A stretch of DNA of 64,000 nucleotides, from positions 101,988 to 165,987 of the forward strand of contig WNNJ02003778.1 of the NCBI GenBank assembly GCA_012934845.2. Reading direction: 5' to 3'. Made by a program: the position numbers and the translations under genes. The stretch comes from Pomphorhynchus laevis. Taxonomy: Eukaryota > Acanthocephala > Palaeacanthocephala > Echinorhynchida > Pomphorhynchidae. The notes beneath the pieces were generated by a model, which saw only the letters and a list, made by a program, of their open reading frames with translations, was not told the origin of the DNA and searched no databases. Positions within the stretch are counted from its first letter, which is position 1, and each line of letters opens with the position of its first letter. Positions 30,301 through 45,300 of this stretch are shown here, piece by piece.

Positions 30301-33300
30301 AGTATTTCAATCTTCAAAGAACTTAACTACCAATAAAATATCACAGATATTAAGCAATGCATAAATATATATTTTTTAAAGCATTTATTCTTTTATAGAG
30401 GAAAAATTCTTGTAGCCATTTTACTAACGTTTATCTTGGATTTCGGATATTCTTTCGCATTTATCAGTTCCATGCTGCCGGCGAAATCCTTGAGCACACA
30501 ATTGGCATCTGTTACCAGATGTGTTATCTTTGCAATCCTGTCGCGAGTATACAAAAAATTAGGATGAAATAAATATCTGTAACATACGTAACACTGTCCC
30601 GAATCTCGATTACATTTGTCTGTTTTACCATTACAATGATCGAAACAAGAGTGACATTCTCCGAGATAAAGACCAACACCGTCATGCCTTGTATATCCAT
30701 TAGCACATTGCTAAATAATTAAAAGCGTATTGTCTAAGAAAAAGCAAAATACTTACTTCACAGGATGTCCCAGTGTAACCTAATGGACATTTGCATCGTT
30801 CTACAGAAGATGCTAATAAACCGTTTCCTGCTGGATTTGCAATATCAATTGATATGGACAGAATCCTATTTGTTTAGACAAATTACACAAATTTTATTAT
30901 AAAATATTTATACAGGTTCAAAAACTGCATCATTGAATAAAAAAATAGTAATCTATTACCAAATAACCTATTTGCGTTCGATAGATGAGAGAATTTATAA
31001 CATTTTTATAAACTATTCATTAATATAAATTTAAAATCTATTATAAATTTAATATGCATTGTCCACAATAAATTGAAAATAATAATGTTAAACGAAAAAT
31101 TCGAGCTTAGATTCTTCACTTGCTTCTTTGAAAAATGCCGCACATCTCCGTTGTATTGTAGTGCTAAGGCGCTACAACATCCATGTCGGGCACGCTTTTC
31201 CCAATGTAGTAATCTTAATATTATTATAATATTAAAATTATAATATTCAAATATTTTATAATATTCTAATATTATATAATATTGTATAATAGTTAAAACT
31301 ATCACTAAATTACAATTATATTACTAACATGATATCTATGATATCTTCAAATATATAAGACATGAATCATCGACATCCGTTTAACTTACTTGCAAGGAAG
31401 ATTATGTCGCGTTGAATCACCTGCCCATATCCAGAATTTATCGACGTTTGCTAGTGCCATCATTACATGTGCTCGATCAGGAGTTGTACCATCAAGTCTT
31501 TTGAATGAATTCTAATAAAAAAGTAAATGTCAACTCTAGTTTGACTTTAAGATTAGCGCAATCTGCTTTAAAAAGAAAATGTCAGATTTAAGATTTAATC
31601 TGCTTATTATCTCTAAGATAAATCTAATGTAATAGATTTAGTTAAAAAATCAATGTTTATTTTTCACTGTACAAATAAATCAGATAACTGAGTCTATGTA
31701 TTTTATATATTTTATAAATTAAAAAAAAATAAATAATTAATAATTATAATAATTAAATAATGAATAATTATAAATACCTATAAATAATACATAATTGTTA
31801 AATAAGATTTTATATAATTTATATCAAGTTAAAATTTAAAATAGAAATTTAAAATAAAAGTCAATTTTTATGAATTGACTAATAAATAATAGACGTTGTA
31901 TTAGAATAAGAATTATAGGTCATTAGGAGAAATTGCTGTTATACGGTTTCAGCGCCTATTAATCGACCAAACAAAGCAGCGGGGACAAATACGCGCTGCG
32001 CGAATGACGTATTTTTTCAGATTAAATCTTATTTATCTTATTCTAATACAAACCGTATTGTTTATTATCCAGTCATAAAATGTTTTTGCTAAATTGTTTA
32101 AATTTATTTTTTATAATATTTGGTTGATTTACTTCTCCATTATAAAAAAAAGAAATAAATCATTAAACTATTTTAAAATTAGCAGAAAATTAATGTCGTA
32201 TCAATAATACAGAGTTTCAGTATTTCTGGCAAGGTTAAATTACCGGGAAAAAGTCCACATATCAATAATAACTTGAAAAGTTTGAGAAAAAGGTTTGAGA
32301 TAAATAACTCAACAGAACTGTAAAGGTTCTGTTGAGTTATTATTAAATTTATTATTATATTTTTCTTTTAATAAAATTTATTATTTATATTTTTCTTTTA
32401 ATGAGAAATACTAAATATACTGGTTATATTTCCAAGAAAACAAAGTCCACAGGTTAATAATAAATTATCAGTAGAACAAATCAGATCAGATAAATGAGTC
32501 TACGTATTTTAAACTATTTTAAAATAAAAATAAAGATAAATAATTATATAAGATTTTATACCAACGATAAAATTAAAATTAGAAAAATATAGAAAAATTT
32601 CTATGTTAAATAGAAAACATTTAACATTTTGTTAACATTTAAAATAGAAATAAATTTTTATGAATTGACTAAATGCCTTCAGTAAAAATTTGCTATTTTA
32701 CCTTAAAAATAGCAAAAATCTAAAACTAAGTCTCTATTATTTGTTTCCGTTGCTTGTGTAAATCTCATTGTAAAGAATTTACCGGCTTATTCTAAAGTAA
32801 CTTAAATTAAAGTGTCTTTAAATCAACCCTAATCAGAGTTTTATTTTATTTAAATTTTGTTTAAAACAGTTTTAATTTTGATATTGTTTTAATTTTGATA
32901 TTGCTATAAACACTTGACTTAAAAAGTTAAATAGGAAATTTTAAATTTTAATTAAATTTTTAATTTAATAAAATTTCGATTTAAAAGTTTTATTTAAACA
33001 ATTATTTTAACAATTAAAATAATTAAAACAATTAAAAATTTAATTATTATAAAGTAATTTATTAATTTAATAATAAAAGTTATTCACCTCGTCGATTCGT
33101 AAATTAACTGTAATAATACCATCTTGAATATTGTAGCTTTCTTTATAATGGTGAACCAAGTCGATTTTATTTCCCTAAACAAAATATTTAGATAAATAGA
33201 AGAAAGATAACTCTGAATTTTCAAATGTAATATTTTCAAGGGGTGCTATGTATAATCTTATATGAAACTTTGTCCTTCACGTTGGCAATTCTTGATGGAT

Positions 33301-36300
33301 AAATATAAATTTTGCGTTTTTCATGATAACGCAATGTATGTGGCGTAATATCTGCCATAACTAAATTCACATTTGTACCCCTTCTTACAAGTCTTTACCA
33401 TCTTTGGAATGAATATTCAGTAAATTGGTAAAAAACAGAATGCTTTTAAAATTCAGTAAAATAACTACTGAATTAAAAACATTATATAAGGAAAGGAAGC
33501 AAAATTTTAGTTGTTTTATATCAGTTACCTAAAACCTATGTAAGTACATATAACAGTAAAGAACTTCCTGTAAATTAAAATTAGAAACTTCGTTCATCCA
33601 CTGCGGTTAAAATATATAAAACTGCAGACATATAAAAATTGATATTTTAAAATTATTACATTAAAAACAGGCGATGATGTGGCTCCGCACGAAAATTTGA
33701 ATTGCTCTCGCGAGGTCGATATCACAATGTTTCCAAGCACCGCGGTTTAAACTCAATACACCGGTACATTCGGTGGTAGACATTGAAATGCAAATCGCAC
33801 AATGATCTTTTTTATTTTACAGTTCTTTTCCTAGAACTGATATCGTATGCAGTGGATTGTTCGGTGATAGGATGGAGCGTACGTTTTTTGACGTATGCAT
33901 TTTCAACGAATAAGATCCATCCAATATTTCGCGATCGTCGGCTGCGTGCTTCAAATATCATGAGCAACGAAAGCTAAACAAGCACGAAGAAAGGATACGA
34001 GAAGTTGACCACAGTTCCTTCTGCCCATCAGTGTTCGCGTCGACGAGTGGTGCAAATAGAGCAGCAAACTCAACTCTATGTGTGCTAGCGACAAAGATCA
34101 GCGAGAAACACAGGTCTGAATTTTTAAGTGTAATAACGTGGCTCCGCACAAAAATTTAAATTGCTCTAGCCAGGTCGATATCACAATATTTTCGAGCACC
34201 ACGATCTAAACTCAATACACCGGTACATTCGGTGGTAGACATTGAAATGCAAATCGCACAATGATCTTTTTTCTTAATATATTAACATTATTAATATTGG
34301 ACCCATTTGCGGGTACCAATGTTCTAATATTCCGATTTACACAAAAAAATTAAAAACAGGGGATAATATCAACATTATAATCTCTCGTATAATTCTCATT
34401 GAATTAAAATATAATTTCCCTATCATACAGTATTTGTTTTCGATGATAATTCAATTCTTGCATGTAAGTATTAACATATTTATTTACAATTCTGACGTAC
34501 CCTTAACCATACAAGTGGGCCATCAATCAGAGATAAATCCTCAAGTCCGTCTTTCTTCAATCGGATGATCATATTTCCACCGTAGGACTTGATAAGATTT
34601 CCATGTGGGAAAATATTCATTTGTGAAGGCTGCCAATATAAATTCCCAGGTACTCCTGCATTCAAATGTTCGACCAAAATTGACGCTTGAGAGTAGTCGG
34701 GTATTATTTGCGTTGAAACCCAAGGATGGATAGGGTAATTCTCATGAATCACTTGCCATGGTTGTTCAGGATTTAGCAAATCAACAGAAATCTGTATGCA
34801 TAAATAAATAAATTATTTTAATTTTTATACACTAATTACCGATTTAAATCTGGAAGTATCGCTATCACAATCCTTAGATACTCCTGAACAGAAACAGCTG
34901 CGGCATCCATGATCATTTTTCTCAGATAAATCATAATATCCGTGTTTGCATTGCGAACATGTTGGACTGATTACGTTAAGCTGAAATTAATTTTACATTA
35001 AGAAACAGTATATAAGCTTTTTGTTTTATTATAGAAAATTCGTATTGCTCATGCATTCATAAGAAAAACGATGCTCTTTATAAGAATTGATTACAAAAGC
35101 AGAACATTTAAAAAGTTAAATGAAAAGTTAATCAAACTAAATTGTGATTATTATGTAAAGAGTGTTCAATAACTGCGCAAGGGATATTTTCTATCTGAAT
35201 ATTTATTTTATTCAATACATTTTGATAGTTCCTGAACAGATTGAAATATGAATACATTTTGATTTTTAAAGAATAATCTAAAATAGTACATATACCAAAG
35301 AAGTAAAACAAAAATCAAATACTAATCTAAAACACTTAAAATTTGTTCAATTTAAGGTTTGTTGTTTATCAAAATGAATTTAAAAAATAAAGAAAACTGG
35401 ACGTTTTTAATTTGCTTCTAAAAATGAATAAATTTATTTTAATGTCTAAGAAAAATAAGCTAAATAACATAATTATGAAATTAAATACTTTGAACCCAAA
35501 TGTATTTTTTTCATTATTAAAAAGAAAACATAATCTAACAGAATTTAGATATTATAGAATAAAAAAATCTAATAAAACATATCAGATATCTGATTTTATG
35601 TATACTAAATTATTTATAAATTAAATAAATATAAATAATGATAAATAGTTTAATATAAAATTTAATATAATTTAAATTTTTTTCAAGATTTTAACATTAA
35701 AATTTAAAATAAAAATAAATTTTTATGAATTGAATAATAAATAACAGACGATGTATCAGAATAAGGATTAAGGTCATCAGTAGGAACTGCTATATTATCA
35801 TATTATATTAAATATTAAAATTTAAATTGTAATTTAAAATAAAAATTAATTTTTATGAATTGACTAATAAATAACAGATGATGTATCAAAATAATTAATA
35901 GTAGTCATCAAAGTTAGCTCTTGTTATCAGGTTTAGGCCTATATTCATCGACCCAACATTCTAGAATCACCAAATGTTTGACAAAATATTCAGTAAAATT
36001 TTTGTATGTCACTAGCTGAAGTTTTGTTATCAATACTTGCTACTACAGAAATAAAAGAACTTAAATTTTTTCTTAATTTAGACGTTTAACTCATAGTTTA
36101 ATGAATTCGCCATGAAATGTGTTTTCTTATTTAGCGATTTTACTATTTTACGTTATTGAATTATAAATTGATGGATAATTGTGACCGAATAAGCTTACTT
36201 CAATAATGCAGTTATTAAGATTTCATACTTAATCGACAAAATTCAGTTGCAAGATAATAGGTTTGAATATATCATGTTTCATTCCGATTAATTAAATTTT

Positions 36301-39300
36301 AATTAAATTAAATTATTAAATTACAATTACTTAAGAGTATTATAATAATATTATGATATCTATAATTATTACATGATATATCGAACAAAATAAAAAACGT
36401 TTTGATGTTTTATGTTTTCGTTTATCTAATTTTATTTATTAATTTTGTATCAAAATAATGATTAAGGTCATCAGAAGAACTGCTATATTATCAACTGCTA
36501 TTTTAACAACGTTTTATCATCATAAGAATTAGTGGTTATCAGCAGGAACTGTTGTGCTATTAGGTTTCGGCACCTATTCCTCGACTCAACATGACAGTGA
36601 GGCCAAACGCGTGCTAATGACGTATTTATTTTGATGAAATGTGATTATTTAGTATCTTATTCTACAACCAAGTAAATTATTTATTAACCATCCGTAAAAA
36701 TTATTTGCTTAATAGTTTAGTTTATTTTTAATAATATGCTGTTGATTTATATATTTTACTATTTTCTGTATTATGATATTTTCATAATAACCTAGTTTAA
36801 AATATGTATCTATTAAATTATTTAAATGATTTTGAAGAAAATCAATATCGTTACAAATTGTTGCAATTCTTAAAATTTCATTATATTATGTTTTATATGG
36901 TATGCATGAATGCTCATGCAAAAATATGTTTCTTGTAAATTTAAATATGTCATCTTTACGATATAAATTAATAGTAGTTTTAGTTAATGTTAATTTAATG
37001 TTCATATCTAGATATACACCTTCTTTATCATTAATATTGGTTTTATTAAGAATGAGGCTACCTGGATAAATTTGTTAACATATTGGATAAAAATTGTTAG
37101 AGTTAAATACACATATATCACTAATGTATCGAAACATAAATTTCGTATTTTATATAATTTAGATTTATTCTCTAACAGTTATGAACAAATTCATATTCTA
37201 TAAAGCTTAAAAAAGGTCAGCTATAATTGGGCTACTATTACCTCCGATTGGAACACCTTTTATTTGTCTAAATAAGTTATTTATAAAATTTATAAAATAA
37301 GTAAGATATAATTGGGCTACTATTACCTTTCAGGAATATTATGTGACCGACGAATGCCATTAAAGCTTAAAGCCAAAATCTACAAAACAGTTGTGAGACC
37401 GGTTGCATTGTACGCCACAGAATGCTGGCCATCAAATTCAGACGCCAAAAGAAAATTGCACACCATGGAGATGAATATGCTGCGCTGGTCCTATGGAGTA
37501 ACACGCCTAGATAGGATTCCGAATACCAACATCCGCCATTTTTTCGGTGTAACGCAAATAAACCTCAAGGCGAGGGAACATCGACTACGATGGTTCGGAC
37601 ACATTCACAGGGCTGACAAAACAGCAGTATGCCGAGCCGAGCCAATCGTTCAAGGCGTACGACCTCGTGGTCGCCCTAAGAAAAGATGGATGGATACAAT
37701 CCACGAAGATCTGAATATATGTGATCTAGCGTCAGCTCTAGCACAAAACCGAGAAGTATGGAGAAGACTTATCAAAGCTGCCGACCCTGACCTGCCAGGA
37801 AAATGCGAAGAATAAGAAAGAAGAATTGGGCTACTATTACCTCCCATTGGAACACCTTTTTGTCTTAATATAGATGTCCCTACCTTTAAATAATTTTGAT
37901 TTATTAAAATATTTAAGAATTCTAATAATTTAATTTTATCTAATAATTCAATATATATGTCTATTTCCGAATATATAATTAATTTTTCTAATGCATCTTT
38001 AATATTTGCTAAATCTAGATTTGTATAAAGCGTACTAAAATCGTACGTTTTTAGTGTTTAATATTCAAGATTTTATATTTTACCTTGCATCTACAAACTC
38101 CATTGAACTTATCCATAGTTCCAAACTCATTGCATTGGCTTGGTGCTGCAGATGCTAAATTTTGTCAAAATAAGAGCTTTCAAGTAAATTTAAAGCAAAA
38201 TAAATTAAATAAAAAATTTAAAATCAAATCACGAGCTTAAAAACTTAAATTTAATAAGTAAAATATATTCTGCGCTTACATTATACTCTTTAATAAGTAA
38301 AATATATTATATTTACATTAATAATTCTACCTAAATGATTATTCAATTTACACAACAACTGCAAATGATTTTGCAATTGTTGTGTGTGACTGTTTGTACT
38401 GAAAAACGAGAGCTTGAAACATTTGTTATAAATAATCTAATACGCCTAGTTTGCCCTGTTCTGCTATTTGCTAACTTATACATAATTGTTAATTAATTCT
38501 TTATTAATTTTATTTTTCAATTTATAATTGTTTGTTATTTTAATAATTTTATCAAATATATAATCTTTCCAAAATTAAATCTTTGATGTATTTATTTCTT
38601 TTATATATTATGTAGTTATATTTTAATTTGGAAAGTTCTGTGCACATATCTTTATTAATTTTATCTTTCCTTTTGTAATTGTTTGTTATTTTCATTTTGT
38701 TTTTAATTTAATCAAATATATAATCTTTCCAAATTTTCATCTTAGATATATTCGAGCTTTCACTATTAATTAGCTCACTAAAGTAAGCATTTAAGTTATT
38801 ATATAACGAATTGTAAATTTTATTTTTGTCGTTGTTATTATTTAATCTATATTTATACCCTTTTGATAGCAGCTTTCTTAATTCACAATTTTTAATTAAT
38901 TCTAGATTATGGGTATATATATGTTCATTTATTTTATCAAAACTAAGACTTTTGCAATTGCATTCTGTTTCCATTATGTTTCTAATATCATCATTACATA
39001 TTGATTTTAATTCTTTATTATAATTACAAATTTTTCGTCCTAATGGTGGTAGGAGTTTATACCTTATTTTAGGAATATATTTACTTAAATCTGACCCTAT
39101 TATTTCTTTACTTTTAGAATTATTTAAAAGTTCCGCTATATTTATGTTATCTATACATTTATTAATAAAGTTTGTGGTTAATGTATATTTTCTATTGTTA
39201 TTATTAACATTTATTGTCCGATTATATTAGTTTGTATTACAATAACTGTCTATTATACAACTCAATCTATCATATTCGTTAATTAATCTTTGATTTATTG

Positions 39301-42300
39301 AACATATGCTATCTTTAAATTTTCACTTACATTTCACAACTACGAAGGCATCTGGAATAGCAAAATGGAATCCTTTGCTATTAATCGCTTCACAAGAGTA
39401 TGCCCCGGCATCACCTTTTTGCATATTTCGAACAGTCAGAGTTCCGATAACAACATCTGGATTCCGTTCATCTAATTCCTGCTTCATTATACATCTTCCA
39501 TTATCATAGCCGTCACCACAAACAAAGCCCCAATTCAATCGCCAATTAATAAATGGCAGTGGATTGCCGCGAGCCAAGCATCTTAGTGTTAAAGTGTCAC
39601 CCACCTTAATCTGTTTCTCAACTTCGGGTGGGACAATAACAGTTGGCTTTACTAAAATGAAAAATACGAAATATTAGAGATGGTGAAGCAATCAAACAAT
39701 AAAAATGGGCAAAATTCAAAAATATAAAGGCATGCAAATTGAAATTTACCTGTCATAATTTATAACAGGCTTATAATTTTGTAAATTATGACTATAACAA
39801 AGTATAATATATAACTGTTTGCAATTTAAAATTAATATCTTACCACTTAGATATTTATAGTTCTAAATTTGAAATTTACTATACACACTGGCATCATCAG
39901 TAACATTAACTATTTAAATATCGAAAAATAATTCTGATCCGAGCAAAAAATTCGAGCTTGGAAAAATTTTCGTTTTATTCCGAATAAGCTAAGTTATTAA
40001 TTTTCAATATTATAATTCATATCATAAATAATAAATGCTAAACCCATAATCTTCTTCAATTTCAAATATATAGTTATTACAGGAACAAAGAAGCAGAAAT
40101 TATCATTTAATTGATAAAAAAATTCAATATTTCGATAGTTCCTTCTATCATCATGATTACAATAAAATGTTTTACAAATTTCGTGTTTTCAACATTTATA
40201 CAAAAATACAAGCAATATTGTATTTTATTGCTTGTATTTTTGTATAAATGTTGTTTTGTATAAAAGGTTGTTTTATCGAATGCCATTCAACCAGTTTCCA
40301 TTTATGATCGATATCGGGAAGTTAACAGTCATGTCATACAAAACAAATATGTCCAAAATGAATTTGACGATTTATGTTTTGATAAATTAAATTCTTAAGA
40401 AAACATATTTCAAAATGTAGTTCACTTTTAAATATAAATTAGTTGATTAGTTAGTATTTAAAAAACTAATCATATTTAGTTAATCAGTTAATCAAATATG
40501 TTGATAATCATTGCATCATAATAAATAACATTAAAATACAGATATTATTGAAATTATCCTTTATTTGATAAAACAATTCTATATTTCGATAGCTCCTGCT
40601 TTCATCATCAGGATTACAATCTTGATGATATAATCCATTGTAATCCTGATGATGAAAGCAGGAGCTATCGAAATATAGATTTTTTTTATCAAATAAAGGA
40701 TAATTTCTGCTTCTTTGTTCCTGTAATAACTATATATGCATGATATGTCAATTGTATTTTAATGTTTTTCCACAATTTATACAGAAGAATCGCAATACAT
40801 TTTAATTACTATACTATTCTAAATCTTGTATATAGTTACAGGAACAAAGAAGCAGAAAAATTTTACTTTATTTGATTAAAATTTTATATTTCGATAGCTC
40901 CTGCTATCAGGATTACATTAAAAATTGTAATCCTGATGATGCAAAAATGTAAAACTGAATTTTTATTGTAATCCTGATGATAATAACAGGAGCTATCGAA
41001 ATATTGAATTATTTTATCAAATAAAGGATAATTTCTGCTTCTTTGTTCCTGTAATAACTATAAATAATATTGAAAATCACATATTAATATTCAATATTAC
41101 AATTCATATATTATAATATTAATATTATTAAGATCAATATTTTTTATAACACTAATTAGTTAAATAATTTAATGTAAAAATTTAAATTTTCACAATCTCG
41201 CTTACATTTTAGTATTCTGTGCAAACTCTATTACATCTTTATAGCATAAGTGTACACACAAATTTTGCGGCAAACCGAAACATCAATTGCATTATATAGC
41301 ATAATTATATATTATCATTTAAAATATTCATAAAATTAAATTTATAATCATTTATATTATATCATTCATAATAATCATATTATCATTGTATAGGATATTA
41401 TATGCTATAAATTGATTTAGGAATTTAATAATATTTTGTTTAGTTTAGTCCTCCAAATACAAATAAAATGCCTTTATTTTTAAATAAATAAATACTTATT
41501 TATTACTAAAATTACTTTATTGAGAATTTAGTATTTTGGAAACATCTGATGACTTGCCGAATAAAAATTAAATTAGAATAAAATAACTAAAACTTAATTA
41601 AAATGGTTATAAAGATGAAACTAAATATAATATAATAAAATTAAATAGTTTAATAATAGGAATTGATATTAAGATCTATTTATACTTGGCACTATTTAGT
41701 AATCGCTGGCTTAGATAAGAGAAATCTAATTATTAGAACATTAATTTGATGTTAGGTAATATTTAACTTATTTGTATTATAAATGTAAATTTAATGAATA
41801 CATTAAGTATTCATTCTACTATTATAGATCGAATCAACTTAAGAAACAATGACGCAGTAATAAAACAATGTAAATTACATCATGCGATCATTACAAATTA
41901 CGGCAACTTGCTATTGTAGGTGTGAACGAGCAACGGATGTATTCCAAGCTTATTACGGATAACAGAGCTTTGAATCTTATCTTTTAGAATTTAATATTTA
42001 GTTAAGAAGCTTAATTGATAGTTCAATTTCAAAACAATATTAATAAGCAAAAATTAAAAATAAAATATATTTACCACATCCAACTTCATCCGATTGATCG
42101 AGACAATCAACAGATTCGTCGCATATATAAGACTTTGGAATACATTGTGTGTAGTTTGTATGTTGGCATTGGAATTCACTCTGTTTACATTTGCTAGACA
42201 TCGAGTAAGCCATATGTTCTATTACAGAATATAAATGAAATAAAATTTAAAGTTAATTTTTATTGCAATCTTTAGTAAAATTTATTTCTTAAGATTCAAT

Positions 42301-45300
42301 ATTGAGTATAGAGTTTTAAGCAATAAATTAATCAAATTAGCTCAATAAGTTAATAAAATTACAATTTGAATAATTATAAAGCAATGAATTTATAGTCGAT
42401 TTGAAATAATTTAACTAGATTCTTTTATTATTCGACTTCCCACATATTAAGTAGATGACATCAATAATAAATTGATTAATCGTATTAAGCGAAATTGATT
42501 ACGTTGTATTACAACCAATTTATTATAATCAATAATTAATAATTTATTATATTGATTAAATAATAAATTTGCGAGTTAATTTTAAAAATATAATGACAAT
42601 GTAACGGTCCGAGAGTATTGTAAAGAAATATTCAACACCTGGCAGAAACAAGTACACTGCTTGGGACTAAATTATGTAATTAATGATGTTATTTATTAAA
42701 TTTCGTTAGATTTATACATAAAATTAAGTAATTAATTTATAAATACTTAATTATAAAACATTACAAATTGTAATATTATTATTTTATTTAATAATTTATT
42801 AACTATTAATAAATAGCATCATATATTATTTATATAATTATTATTTGTTACAAATAATAGACTTATTATTATATAATTACTAAATAAATTAAATATTTAA
42901 AATTAATTATTTTTTTGATTTATTTAATAATAATTAAAAAAATAATTATATGATTATTATTTATTATACGATTAATAGTTATAAATAATATAATTTATAA
43001 TAGAAATTTGACACAACATTTTGTTGCATACCCCTTTTCTAAAGTGGAATCTGCACTGAAATGAAAAAGCGGAATATTGTTACTATTGTAGCAAATATGT
43101 TAAGATAATAAATTATTTATATCTGTATATCTCAAATACACGATCTACATCTTAATGTGTTCGCTTTTGCATATTATGCTGAATAAGTTTTTACACTTTT
43201 AATCGTAGAGTCAAGACTTTAACAGTAATGCTCCGAAGCCATGACATGATGCCGAAGATTTCATTAATCAGCTTCTTTAATTGAAAATTATAGACAAAAG
43301 TAATGAAATCAAATTATTATAACATTAAATAAACATCATAAACCTGTATTCAAATGAGATAAATTATAATTACCTTATTATTAATGTTATAAATTATAAT
43401 TATAAATTAAAATGATATGATTCAAATGTAAAATGAGTTGTTGAAATTTGCAAATGATGATTATTATTTGATAATTATCATAATTAAGGATTATTTGATA
43501 ATTCAAATATAATAACTTAATGAAAAACTATTTATCAATCTTTATTTTGCCTCACCACATTGTGCTGGGAGTTCATCATTTCCGTCATCGCAATCATTCT
43601 CGCCGTCACATAGCCAGATTTTTTGGATACATTGCTTTGTTGAAGCACATAGGAACTGATCTGGATGACATTCACCTTCAGTTTGACCTTCAAACAACCG
43701 TGATGGATAAAGTGAAGAACAAAGTTGAAAGTTACAAAGCGAACGTCAGCAATTAAAAACAAACTCTCACGTGAAAGTGCATCGTAATATTATTTAATAA
43801 CTTCTGACACGTTTCTTTTAAATTTAATTATACAAAATTTATAAAATTTATTTAAATTTCATAAATTCTTTTATATTTATATATTATATAAATTAATATA
43901 TTAGTTATATTTACTATATTAATATTAATATATTAAAAGAATATAAATTAATATATAAAGATACATTAATATAAATTATATTTATATGATATATTAATAA
44001 TAAAACAATTTATATATAATATATTTTTATGTACATTTTCATTTTATAAAAATATATATTTTATATGTTATTTTCATTTATTAATAAATATTTATTTCTA
44101 AGCATTTACTACTAAATATACGCTAATAATATTAACTGGTATACATATGAGCTAATTCCCAAATAGCTCAAATTAGCGTGTAAAAATTATTAAAAATTAT
44201 TTTATTGATTAAATATTGATTAAAAAATAGTTTATAAGTTCATTATTTTTATGATAGTTGTGCCCGAATTATAAAATTTAAAGAATTTTTACTTTATTAA
44301 TAAATTATAAATAAATTAATTAAATTATTAAAATTTAATTTCTAATCGATTACTGCTGATATCAAAACTAAACAAATTATTATTTCAAATAAAAAATTCT
44401 AATAATTTATTAATAAAATTAATAAATAATTTTATTAATAATTAATCATTATTAATAAAATTAATTAAATTATAAAAACAAATATGTAATCAAATACAAA
44501 TTTGTGTTAAATAATTATCTCTGTGACAAAGTATTTTCTCTGTGCGTGGAACAGAAGAATGACTGAACCGCACATTTAAACAAATGACGGATGCACAAGA
44601 AACAAATATTTTAATACTTAAAGATAAAGTTTTCTTGCATCTAAATTTTCAAAACGTTGACGAAGAAGAAGCTAAACTAAAGAAAATTCTACGAAGCGCA
44701 CGTTTTTTTTCAAAATAACGTGCGCTTTGTTGAAATCAGACATAAGAGATGTTCGAAGATCATTTAAAAATCCTTTGAATGATTAAGGATTTAAATTCGA
44801 TTAGAATGTTTTTGTGGTTCAAAATATTCCTGATTTTAGTATACTCCTGTATTTGGACTAAATCGGAAAAAAATTAATTAATTAAATATTAAATTAATTA
44901 AATTTTACAAATAAATACTTTCAATAATTTATATTAATTCATTAATAAAATAAACTTTAGTAATTTTTAATATTTCGCTAAATAATTTAATTTATCAATT
45001 TAATTTTTAGTAATTAATATTTAGCAATTAATATTTAAAGCACGAAATCAAATACATTTACAATTTCTAAATTTAAAGTGATTTAAAATTTATAAAAAAT
45101 TTTTTTAAATTCCATAAATTCTTTTATATTTATAGATTATATAAGTTAATATATTAGCTATATTTAATATATTAATATATTGTAAGAATATAAATTAATA
45201 TATCAAAATGCATTTATATAAATTATATTTATATGATATATTAATAATACAATGTGTTATTATATTAATAATATAATATTTCAAATATGAAATATAATGT

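Noticed and set aside
31006-31305. Minus-strand open frame of 99 codons
   Set aside because: AT-rich, low-complexity Ile/Tyr/Phe composition between exons 20 and 21, with no domain and no consistent splice sites.
33673-34272. Short LTR pair (138-bp direct repeats)
   Set aside because: The repeats encode the same C-terminal peptide of a LINE-like element, so they are a duplicated 3' end, not LTRs.
41540-41570. Hammerhead core at CTGATGA near 41545
   Set aside because: Followed by GAATAAA rather than GAAA, with no stem II.
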